Shown here piece by piece: positions 1-5,720 of a stretch of DNA of 5,720 nucleotides. The stretch's first letter is position 1. Each line of letters opens with the position of its first letter. The DNA comes from Ignavibacteria bacterium (GTDB lineage Bacteria > Bacteroidota > Ignavibacteria > Tepidaquicellales > Tepidaquicellaceae): positions 1 to 5,720 of the forward strand of contig JAGPCH010000123.1 of assembly GCA_018058125.1 (NCBI GenBank), read 5' to 3'. A model generated the notes under the pieces. The model did not search any database and was not told the origin of the DNA. It saw only the letters and a program-made list of their open reading frames with translations. The translations under genes and the position numbers were made by a program.

Positions 1-192
1 CAGAAGAGACAGTGTGAAGTCGGGGAGGATGTTTGGGGTGATAGGGATGCGGTGAGCTTTGTTCGTTTCAATAGAAAGTAGAATTGAAGCGGAGCTTCGA
101 GTACAAGTGCGTTCCCAAACCGGAGTTTGGGAACGAGGATAAAAGATAAATTATTTTCTTAGAGACTTTGAAACTTAGAGGCAAAAAAAAAG
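1..192. other. Left-edge region without a confident gene
   Basis: The first 60 bases are clearly richer in G+C (about 53% by count) than the rest of the window. Plus frame 1 is open from the left edge to a TAG at 79-81 (26 codons, with ...GEDVWGDRDAVSFVRFNRK at the end), so it could be the tail of a gene running in from outside. The other frames and the minus strand are also partly open and I recognise no family. A palindromic repeat follows at 86-135. Next to the stop of the minus-strand transporter gene lies a run of nine A (183-191), which is nine U in that gene's transcript. No GC-rich stem precedes it, so I do not call it an intrinsic terminator. Confidence 0.4.
86..135. repeat. Two-hairpin palindromic repeat (REP-like)
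   Basis: Two hairpins lie side by side. The first has a 5-bp stem, GAAGC/GCTTC (86-90 with 94-98), around GGA. The second has a perfect 11-bp stem (110-120 with 125-135, CGTTCCCAAAC paired with GTTTGGGAACG) around CGGA. Both have CGGAG at the apex and both are followed directly by GAG, giving CGAG at 98-101 and 134-137, so they look like a short and a long version of one unit. No U-run follows on either strand, so this is not a standard terminator. It lies downstream of the minus-strand transporter gene, a typical place for REP-type intergenic repeats. From memory, GTTCCCAA.../...TTGGGAAC palindromes recur as dispersed repeats in many bacterial genomes. A second copy is not visible in this window, so the repeat family itself is inferred. 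Confidence 0.6.
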
Positions 193-1401
193 CTAACCTC
201 TTTTCTTCAGTACTTTCAAACTATAGATCCCGATCAGCAGCATCACGATCCCGCCTGTAATGAACGGCGACTTGAAACCCATATACTGATAAACAAATCC
301 TCCCCACGTCGGACCGAGGAATCTTGCAAACGAACCGAGTGACTGATTGATCCCGAGTATTGTTCCTTGTTTGTCAGGACTTACATTCTGCGAAAGAAGA
401 CTTTGTGAAACCGTGTTGCTCATGCCATTGCCGAGACTGAGAATGAAAAGGAATATCAAAAGAAGAGTAACGCTTGTAGAATAACCTATAAAATATAAAC
501 CTATGGAAGCAATGAAAGCGCCGATTATCAGTACAGTCTCTTCGCTGAAAAAATTCTTGAATACTTTCAGAAAAAATAACTGAACGAGAGCGCCAACTAT
601 TCCGAGAAATGAAAACAGATATCCTATCTCAGCCTGATTCAGATTCAGACCGTCCTTTCTTTCGGCAAACAACTGCATTGTCCCGAAGATGTTTGAGAAG
701 GCGAATACAGTTACAAAGAAAATAATAATGAACTTCCCGAAGTTTTTATTTCTGACCGTTTCGAAGATAAGTTTAAGATTTAAAATACGGATCTTATTTT
801 TTGTCTCGCGGTTCTTAAGCTGAATTTCTTTGGGAAGAGTTTCTTTGAAAATGAATATGCATAGAATAGTATCAAAGAGAGACAGACCTGCCGCCACAAA
901 CACAGGAAATCCGAATCCGAAATTTTCAGAAAGCACACCGCCTATTGCCGGACCGAAAACAAACCCAAGAGAAAATGCAACACTGATAAGACCAATGCCT
1001 TTAGTTCTGTCCTCAGGCGGAGTCACATCGGATATAGCTGCGAGCGCAGCTGAGATATTGGCAGCAAACACACCTGCAAATGCACGCGCAAGAATCAGAA
1101 GTAACATGGATTTTATGATTCCGGAAAATACAAGAGCAAGTACAAAGAAGGAAAGGAAACTTCCGGTCAGACTCATTATAAGAATCGGCTTGCGTCCGTA
1201 CCTGTCTGAGAGTGAACCCCAGACCGGAGAGAATATAAACTGCATAAGCGAAAATATCCCAACTGTAAATCCGATCATCAGATCGCTCATTCCAAGTTCA
1301 TTAAAGGAAAATGACGGAAGCAAAGGAATGACTATACCGAATCCGAGTAGATCAATGAAAACAGTCAGGAATATTATTGCCAGTGCAGAACTTTTTTTCA
1401 A
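193..1401 (-). CDS. MFS transporter, DHA1/TetA-like drug:proton antiporter type
   Basis: A 402-residue, 12-helix inner-membrane permease of the major facilitator superfamily, probably proton-driven export of a drug or small metabolite. The DHA1 signatures are in order: D17 with LLGFGIVIPLLP in helix 1; motif A, GSLSDRYGRKP, at 62-72 in the loop between helices 2 and 3; R106 in RAFAG (helix 4, motif B); and the antiporter motif C ending G150-P-A-I-G-G155. A charged central loop (about 187-222) separates the two six-helix halves. Length is normal for TetA-like proteins. The start is TTG at 1401-1399: the frame is closed by TAA at 1416-1414, and the first ATG (residue 38) would delete helix 1. 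The leader TTTATTTTTATT has no Shine-Dalgarno sequence. The gene starts 12 nt after the stop of the M50 protease gene and in the same frame, so the two are probably co-transcribed. The substrate cannot be read from the sequence; resistance should not be assumed. Confidence 0.93.
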   Translation of the reverse strand: MKKSSALAIIFLTVFIDLLGFGIVIPLLPSFSFNELGMSDLMIGFTVGIFSLMQFIFSPVWGSLSDRYGRKPILIMSLTGSFLSFFVLALVFSGIIKSMLLLILARAFAGVFAANISAALAAISDVTPPEDRTKGIGLISVAFSLGFVFGPAIGGVLSENFGFGFPVFVAAGLSLFDTILCIFIFKETLPKEIQLKNRETKNKIRILNLKLIFETVRNKNFGKFIIIFFVTVFAFSNIFGTMQLFAERKDGLNLNQAEIGYLFSFLGIVGALVQLFFLKVFKNFFSEETVLIIGAFIASIGLYFIGYSTSVTLLLIFLFILSLGNGMSNTVSQSLLSQNVSPDKQGTILGINQSLGSFARFLGPTWGGFVYQYMGFKSPFITGGIVMLLIGIYSLKVLKKRG

Positions 1402-1413
1402 AATAAAAATAAA

Positions 1414-2421
1414 TTAAACTTCAAAAACCGGAACAGGACAGAAAGAAACTATAAAAATAAAATATGTGAACCAGCCTGTAAGCATTCGTCCCTTGCCAAG
1501 CGGAGCTTCAGATTCGGAATAAGTCTGCGGATGCCTTATCTTAATAATAAAGAATATCAGTGCAGCCCAGATTAGCCAGTTTATGGAACCAGCATTATTA
1601 TTGATCCCGATAAGCGGCAGTAATCCGAGAAGTCCGAATATTATAAGCAAAGCGAAAATGACATAAGCTACATATTTATGTTTATCACCAAACATGGCGT
1701 ATGATATATGTCCGCCGTCAAGCTGTCCGACAGGAAGCATATTCAATGAAGTGATAAGAAGTCCAAACCATCCGACGCATAAGAAAGGATAGTGATAAAA
1801 TTCATTCATAGGCGGCATGAACACATTTGTAGAAGAAGCGAATATTTTTTCGAAGCTCCAGAATAGAATATTATATCCGAATGTAAATCCGGTTAAAGGG
1901 ATTCCGGAAGTTTGATATTCGGGATGAAGTTCATAGAGATAATCTATTGATGGCAGATTTGTAAAACCAATCAACAATATAATCACTGAAGTAATCCAGC
2001 CTGCGATCGGTCCCGCGGCGCCAATATCGAGTAAGGCTTTACGACTGTAATATCTCGCTTTCATCCTGATGACCGCGCCCATAGTCCCGAACGGATTCAG
2101 AAAAAGAAACGGGAACGGAATATAATACGGAAGAGTAACCGGTACTTTGTGATACTTTGCTGCAAAGTAATGACCGAATTCATGTGTTGAAATTACAAGT
2201 AATATCAGAAAAGAATAAGTTAGTCCGAAAGAAAAATTATTCAGCTGATACGGATCTTTGTTAGCCCAGAATACACCGGCAATGGTAGTAGAAAAAAATG
2301 TAAAAATGAAAAGTAAAAAGTTTATTAAAAAAGCGTATTTATTTTCTTTCTCAGGTATATCCTGATCATAATATATCTCCGCATTTTCTTCCTGCGAATC
2401 CGGAATTTCTGACTGACTCAT
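1414..2421 (-). CDS. Site-2-type intramembrane zinc metalloprotease, peptidase M50 family
   Basis: A 335-residue multi-pass membrane protease. The zinc motif HEFGH is at 80-84 (H80 and H84 ligands, E81 catalytic) inside a helix, and the second motif, N227-M-L-P-V-G-Q-L-D-G-G-H238, supplies the third ligand, D235. Between them are FGTMGAVIRMK (111-121) and the GPIAG turn (137-141), as in bacterial and plant EGY-like S2P homologues. An acidic, hydrophilic N-terminal tail of about 25 residues precedes the first membrane segment (about 29-52). Several more hydrophobic segments follow, up to about 328. No PDZ domain is visible, unlike RseP. Family members cut membrane-embedded substrates such as anti-sigma factors or signal-peptide remnants; no such partner is encoded nearby, so the substrate is unknown. 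The ATG at 2421-2419 has an A/T-only leader. It is the first gene of a likely operon with the MFS gene and is divergent from the CPBP protease gene. Confidence 0.94.
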   Translation of the reverse strand: MSQSEIPDSQEENAEIYYDQDIPEKENKYAFLINFLLFIFTFFSTTIAGVFWANKDPYQLNNFSFGLTYSFLILLVISTHEFGHYFAAKYHKVPVTLPYYIPFPFLFLNPFGTMGAVIRMKARYYSRKALLDIGAAGPIAGWITSVIILLIGFTNLPSIDYLYELHPEYQTSGIPLTGFTFGYNILFWSFEKIFASSTNVFMPPMNEFYHYPFLCVGWFGLLITSLNMLPVGQLDGGHISYAMFGDKHKYVAYVIFALLIIFGLLGLLPLIGINNNAGSINWLIWAALIFFIIKIRHPQTYSESEAPLGKGRMLTGWFTYFIFIVSFCPVPVFEV

Positions 2422-2706
2422 TAAAAAATTAAAGTATTAAAAATTGTGAAATATATTAATCATTACCCGTTTAAATTAAAATATACTTTTATGAGCGATG
2501 ATCGAAGCATTTCAACGCAGAGAAGCAGCGAAATACTTTTAAAACTAATCCTGCCGGATTTTCTGTTTCAGAAATTGTATATATGTACAACAAACAGTCT
2601 TTCTTTCAGTGTTTTATATAAATTACGTTAATAAAAATGTCTTCAGTTAATCATTTAAATCAAAGTTTAAATTAATGATATTGCAGTAAAATTTTTTAAT
2701 TATTAA
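2422..2706. promoter_or_regulatory. Divergent intergenic region (M50 gene / CPBP gene)
   Basis: This 285-bp stretch separates two divergent units and must hold their promoters, yet I cannot place either one: no good TAnnTTTG or sigma70-like pair at correct spacing stands out on either strand. It contains an imperfect dyad at 2650-2679 with a perfect 7-bp core, ATTTAAA/TTTAAAT (2653-2659 with 2666-2672, loop TCAAAG), and a TTGTA-N6-TACAA dyad at 2575-2590. The middle part (about 2490-2575) is richer in G+C than its flanks. It lies in a 61-codon plus-strand open frame (2446-2631) that I do not call a gene, although the string ILLKLILPDFL in it resembles the start of some insertion-sequence transposases. 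Confidence 0.45.
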
Positions 2707-3690
2707 ATGATCGAAGAAAAGCCGGAAAATTCATTTCAGATACCGGGTAACGGAAAAGGTCCGCTTGCAAACATATCGCCGCTGATTTTCATATTCCTGT
2801 CATTATCGGTGGTATTTTTTTTATATCAGATAATCGGAAGCAGTATTACATATCTGATACTGGGATCTGATATTGATATCAATGAAAGTAATGTAAATGT
2901 AACGAGACTGATAATTACGTTTGCGCAGTTTATGTTCATATTCGTTCCGACATTGATACTCGTGATGCTTCAGGATAATAATTTAAAGGAAGCCTTCCGG
3001 CTTAAGAAACCGAAGATGTCCGTATTTGCTCTGGCCATAATAGGGATATTTGTCATACAGCCTTTTCTTCAGATGTTCATGTATTACCAGAATGAGATCA
3101 TTTTCAATCTGCCGTTTGGGACGGAGTTTCTCACAAAGCTGAAAGAAATATTTGATACGCTCGAAGCATCCACGGAAAAACTGGTTACTGCGAATTCGAT
3201 CCCTGAATTTTTGATGATAGTCATCGTGATAGCGGTCACGCCGGCAATCTGCGAAGAATTTCTTTTCAGAGGGCTTGTGCTTAAAAATTTTGAAAAGATC
3301 ATTTCACCCGGTAAGGCAATTTTCTTCACCGGACTTTTATTTGCCCTGTTTCATTTTCATCCTTTTAATCTGATACCATTGGCTATACTTGGAATATATC
3401 TTTCGCTTATAGTATATCACAGCGGCAGCATATACACAGCCATAGCGGTTCATTTTATAAATAATTTTATCTCGGCTCTGGCTGTATATATTTACGGGAC
3501 GGAAATGATAGGCTCAGAAGCAGCCGCCAACATTTCGGGGTCGGAGCAGACAGAACTACTGATTTATGGAACAGTTTCGCTCATAGTTTTCATTGCAATA
3601 ATCTTTCTGATCAGAAAAAATTCAGTTGCAGATTCACAGCAGAATTTTCAGGATCGAATTCAAAATCAGCCTCCTACCGTGAATGAGTAA
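2707..3690 (+). CDS. CPBP family intramembrane glutamic protease (CAAX/Abi-type)
   Basis: A 327-residue polytopic membrane protein with the three core CPBP motifs: EExxxR at E183-E184-F-L-F-R188, FxxxH at F212-A-L-F-H216, and HxxxN at H249-F-I-N-N253. These four conserved polar positions (E183/E184, H216, H249, N253) form the active site in the Rce1/CAAX-like family, so an active protease is likely. About eight hydrophobic segments are visible (roughly 24-53, 66-88, 104-126, 165-181, 203-217, 221-238, 241-262, 283-302). A polar stretch at 128-163 precedes the catalytic core, and the C-terminal tail (304-327) is Gln/Asn-rich and soluble. Bacterial members act in peptide maturation, bacteriocin immunity or membrane-protein processing; none of these is indicated here. 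The ATG lies in an A/T-only leader without a Shine-Dalgarno sequence. The end overlaps cdsA by 8 nt, so translation of the two is probably coupled. Confidence 0.95.
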   Translation: MIEEKPENSFQIPGNGKGPLANISPLIFIFLSLSVVFFLYQIIGSSITYLILGSDIDINESNVNVTRLIITFAQFMFIFVPTLILVMLQDNNLKEAFRLKKPKMSVFALAIIGIFVIQPFLQMFMYYQNEIIFNLPFGTEFLTKLKEIFDTLEASTEKLVTANSIPEFLMIVIVIAVTPAICEEFLFRGLVLKNFEKIISPGKAIFFTGLLFALFHFHPFNLIPLAILGIYLSLIVYHSGSIYTAIAVHFINNFISALAVYIYGTEMIGSEAAANISGSEQTELLIYGTVSLIVFIAIIFLIRKNSVADSQQNFQDRIQNQPPTVNE

Positions 3691-4474
3691 TCTCACAAAA
3701 AGAATAATCGCGGGAATTTTCGGAATACCTTTAATAATCGGAGCATGCTATCTCGGCGGGATTTATTTTCTGATCTTTTCAATGATTGTTTCATCACTTG
3801 CATTAAAGGAATTGTTCGGCATGTTTGAAGTAAAGAATATCAGGGTTTTAAAGTACCCGGCAATATTTATTTCAATACTGTTACTCGCTCTGAGTTATTT
3901 TGATTTTGATATTGTTTCAGTATTCAGTTTAATTGTTTTTTTAATTTTGACATCGGAGATTTTCCGTAAAGAGAAAAATCCCTTGAATCCCATAGTAACT
4001 GTATTCGGATTTTTATACATAACTCTGCCTTTCATATTTTTAAATATTTTACTTAAAGAAAATCAGCCGGGAATTGATTTGAATATAGTAATATATATTT
4101 TCATACTGATATGGGTTTGTGATACTTCGGCATATTTTGCCGGAAGGTTATTAGGCAAACACAAACTTTCAGAGATCAGTCCGAAGAAGACATGGGAAGG
4201 ATCTGTTAGCGGATTGATCATGTCAATTCTTGTATCTGTCGGTATAAGTTTTGCATTTCCGGATAAGATCACTTTTGCTAATGCCTTATCGATAGGATTA
4301 ATAACCGGGATTTTTTCGCAGACCGGAGATCTGTTTGAATCATTGCTAAAGAGGTATTGCGGGGTTAAGGATTCATCTGATCTGATCCCGGGTCATGGAG
4401 GGATTCTTGACAGATTTGACAGTTTGATATTTGTAGCGCCGGTGGTTTTTGTATATTTGAAATTTTGCAATTAG
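3683..4474 (+). CDS. cdsA: Phosphatidate cytidylyltransferase (CDP-diacylglycerol synthase)
   Basis: This enzyme makes CDP-diacylglycerol from phosphatidic acid and CTP in the inner membrane, the branch point to all phospholipids. The full CDS signature is present at 220-246: S220, K223-R224, K229-D230, H238-G-G240, D243-R244 and D246, matching the classic pattern at every fixed position. Upstream conserved blocks are CDTSAYFAGR (146-155, with D147), SPKKTWEG (166-173) and the G215-D216 pair before the signature. The first 120 residues form several hydrophobic helices, as in other bacterial CdsA proteins, and 263 residues is a usual length. The start ATG lies inside the end of the CPBP gene (ATGAGTAA shares the stop), with no Shine-Dalgarno sequence, which points to translational coupling. 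The gene should be essential. No other phospholipid gene (psd, pssA, pgsA) is next to it in this window. Confidence 0.98.
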   Translation: MSNLTKRIIAGIFGIPLIIGACYLGGIYFLIFSMIVSSLALKELFGMFEVKNIRVLKYPAIFISILLLALSYFDFDIVSVFSLIVFLILTSEIFRKEKNPLNPIVTVFGFLYITLPFIFLNILLKENQPGIDLNIVIYIFILIWVCDTSAYFAGRLLGKHKLSEISPKKTWEGSVSGLIMSILVSVGISFAFPDKITFANALSIGLITGIFSQTGDLFESLLKRYCGVKDSSDLIPGHGGILDRFDSLIFVAPVVFVYLKFCN

Positions 4475-4606
4475 ATAAAGACATCTTACATTTTTTAACT
4501 GATTGAAATCAACGAGGTAAAAATTTTTTCAATGCCAACATGAATATTTATCTTGAAAATAAATTATACAGGATAAAAATTTATTGAAATTATAAAAAAA
4601 ATATAA

Positions 4607-4635
4607 TTGATAATTTAAATTATTATTGTAATTTG
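4607..4635 (+). promoter_or_regulatory. Possible Bacteroidota-type promoter with an internal palindrome
   Basis: TTG at 4607-4609 is followed after 19 bases by TAATTTG (4629-4635), one base short of the Bacteroidota -7 consensus TAnnTTTG and close to the usual -33/-7 spacing. Between the two lies a perfect 14-bp palindrome, ATAATTTAAATTAT (4610-4623), which could be a repressor site or just a product of the A/T richness. It sits about 70 nt before the acidic-protein gene, in a 230-nt gap (4475-4704) that follows cdsA. That gap shows no convincing terminator, only a weak 4-bp AGAT/ATCT stem followed by TTTTTT at 4491-4496. Confidence 0.25.
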
Positions 4636-4704
4636 TAAGAAACAAACTGAGTCAAATATTCTGAAAAAAATAATTCGAATAATCGTTTAAAAAACTAAGT
4701 TAAA

Positions 4705-5226
4705 ATGGAAAATAAAAAAACAAAAAAATCAGATTCAGAAAAACCTGTCCGCAAAAAAAAATCCGAAAAAGAGTCTTCTGAAGAAAGAGAACCTATGGAC
4801 GAAAGGGAAATAGGGGAAATGCTTGAAGATGAAATGCTCGGCGAACTTGATGAAGAGGATGACGATGAATTCATTCATAAAGTAGAAGAGTTCAAGAAAG
4901 GACATTCCAAGTCTAAAATGATAAGCGTATTCAAAAAGATCGGAAAGCCCAAGGTCACGGAAGTTAGCAAACTCGATCCGGAAAAGATTAAAGATGAACT
5001 TAAGAAACTAATAGTTCTGCTTGATAAATATAATATCATAGTGCACTCTCACGGAGAATATGACGACAAGGAAAAATACAGATTCATTACTGAAGAGATA
5101 TTTATGGAAGCGATCGAAGATAATACAAAAAAGATTGTGACATTTGTATATGAAGATTATCACCCCGAAATGGAAGACGATGATGATGATGAACCATATG
5201 ATGATGTCTATGATGATAACTATTAA
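4705..5226 (+). CDS. Highly acidic small protein of unknown function
   Basis: A 173-residue soluble protein with no signal peptide or membrane segment. About 31% of residues are Asp or Glu (54 by count) against 32 Lys/Arg, giving a net charge near -22. Its parts are: a Lys/Ser-rich head (1-25), an acidic stretch (26-62), a short basic linker (64-85), a compact domain (about 86-154) with LDPEKIKDELKKLIVLLDKYNI, YRFITEE and FVYEDYHPE, and an Asp-rich tail (157-171) encoded by GAT repeats. From memory, the middle domain resembles a small uncharacterised domain of Bacteroidota proteins with a 'YRFITEELF...FIYEEFHP' pattern; this was not searched. Alternating basic and acidic tails suggest contact with nucleic acid, ribosome or RNA polymerase, or a chaperone role, but this is inference. 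The start codon is ATG at 4705 after an A-rich leader. Codons 17-19 form an A9 run. The thioredoxin-fold gene follows after 32 nt. Confidence 0.85.
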   Translation: MENKKTKKSDSEKPVRKKKSEKESSEEREPMDEREIGEMLEDEMLGELDEEDDDEFIHKVEEFKKGHSKSKMISVFKKIGKPKVTEVSKLDPEKIKDELKKLIVLLDKYNIIVHSHGEYDDKEKYRFITEEIFMEAIEDNTKKIVTFVYEDYHPEMEDDDDDEPYDDVYDDNY

Positions 5227-5258
5227 AACATATTTTTATTAAATCAAAACAATCTTGA

Positions 5259-5720
5259 TTGGCAATTCAGAGCAGTAAAGAAAATTTAAATACAACTTTA
5301 ATTGATTTTAAATTAAAGGGAACGGATGAAAGGATATACTCTCCGGAAAATTTCAGAGAAAAGGAAATACTTGTAATCATCTTTATGTGCAATCATTGTC
5401 CTTATGTAAAAGCCGTGACAGACAGGTTTGTTGAATTTCAGAAAAAATATGCTGACAGAAATGTACAGCTGATCGGAATTAATTCAAATGATCCGGAATC
5501 TTATCCCGAAGATTCTTTTGAGAACATGAAATTATATGCAGACGAATATGGAATGAATTTTCCATATCTGTATGATGAAACACAGGATACAGCGCGTAAG
5601 TACGAAGCAGTCTGCACACCTGATATCTATGTTTATGATAAAGAGAGAGTGCTGAGATACCGCGGCAGGCTTGATGACAACTGGAAAGACGAGAGCAGTA
5701 TAAAAGCAAAAGATCTTGAA
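5259..5720 (+). CDS. Thioredoxin-fold redoxin (CNHCP subfamily), 3' end outside the window
   Basis: The visible 154 codons encode a cytoplasmic thioredoxin-like protein of the AhpC/TSA-redoxin type. After the beta strand EILVIIFM comes the redox motif C44-N-H-C47-P48, and later the cis-proline loop C119-T-P121-D followed by IYVYDKE and YRGRLDD. The start is TTG at 5259: a TGA at 5256-5258 is directly upstream, the first in-frame ATG (5385) lies in the active site, and the N-terminus read from TTG, (M)AIQSS, matches the usual 'MAIQS' start of this subfamily as I remember it. No signal peptide is visible, unlike the exported ResA/TlpA proteins. The two cysteines suggest dithiol-disulfide exchange; the substrate is unknown. 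Relatives usually run to about 180-200 residues, so roughly 30-45 codons are missing beyond the edge. No terminator separates it from the acidic-protein gene, so the two are probably co-transcribed. Confidence 0.93.
   Translation, partial: MAIQSSKENLNTTLIDFKLKGTDERIYSPENFREKEILVIIFMCNHCPYVKAVTDRFVEFQKKYADRNVQLIGINSNDPESYPEDSFENMKLYADEYGMNFPYLYDETQDTARKYEAVCTPDIYVYDKERVLRYRGRLDDNWKDESSIKAKDLE

Noticed and set aside
158..180. CTTAGAG repeated at 158-164 and 174-180
   Set aside because: A 7-bp direct repeat in A/T-rich intergenic DNA is easily due to chance, and nothing insertion-like lies between the copies.
183..191. U9 run just after the transporter stop as an intrinsic terminator
   Set aside because: Only a 5-bp AGAGG/CCTCT pairing surrounds it, with the run in its loop; no stem ends directly before the U-run.
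830..1417. 195-codon plus-strand open frame opposite the transporter gene
   Set aside because: It is antisense to a gene with clear MFS motifs, its translation is Pro/Arg/Ser-rich without any domain, and it has no independent support.
2498..2542. 14-codon ORF (MIEAFQRREAAKYF) that shares its first 10 bases, ATGATCGAAG, with the CPBP start at 2707
   Set aside because: It could be a leader peptide or a duplicated start, but a single 10-base match and a short ORF without a ribosome site or attenuator are too little.
3084..3329. 81-codon minus-strand open frame inside the CPBP gene
   Set aside because: It overlaps the catalytic EExxxR region of a well-supported gene and its translation shows no family features.
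4063..4272. 69-codon minus-strand open frame inside cdsA
   Set aside because: It is a shadow of a strongly supported gene.
5176..5220. GAT-rich tract at the end of the acidic protein gene as a tandem repeat
   Set aside because: The GAT codons are interrupted and simply encode the Asp-rich tail; there is no regular array.
5479..5709. 76-codon minus-strand open frame near the right edge
   Set aside because: It is antisense to the redoxin gene and its Cys/His/Leu-rich translation is typical of a shadow frame.

Overview
The window is AT-rich (by eye roughly 35-40% G+C). It reads like a chromosomal segment of a Bacteroidota/Chlorobiota/Ignavibacteria-type bacterium. Three things suggest this: the style of the proteins (an M50 membrane protease with the 'LNPFGTMGAVIRM' type of linker, a DHA1 transporter, a CNHCP thioredoxin-fold protein), A/T-only leaders with no Shine-Dalgarno sequence before any gene, and two TTG start codons. 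This assignment is from memory of such genomes and was not tested by search.

Layout. Positions 1-192 hold no confident gene. They are richer in G and contain a two-hairpin palindromic repeat (86-135). Positions 193-2421 are a minus-strand pair, probably one operon: first an M50 site-2-type membrane protease (1414-2421), then, 12 nt downstream and in the same frame, an MFS efflux-type transporter with a TTG start (193-1401). Positions 2422-2706 are a divergent intergenic region with a possible transposase scrap and some A/T dyads. Positions 2707-4474 are a plus-strand pair overlapping by 8 nt: a CPBP (CAAX-like) intramembrane protease and cdsA, the CDP-diacylglycerol synthase of phospholipid synthesis. 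After an AT-rich gap (4475-4704) with a promoter-like element come a very acidic small protein of unknown function (4705-5226) and a thioredoxin-fold protein (5259 to the right edge, incomplete) that begins with TTG.

How they fit. Four of the six genes encode integral membrane proteins: two intramembrane proteases of unrelated families on either side of one divergent promoter region, a phospholipid synthesis enzyme and an exporter. A shared role in membrane upkeep is possible, but only neighbourhood supports it. The last two genes look like a separate small unit. I found no CRISPR, tRNA, rRNA, intact mobile element or obvious new multi-gene system. The best candidates for novelty are the acidic protein and the palindromic repeat.
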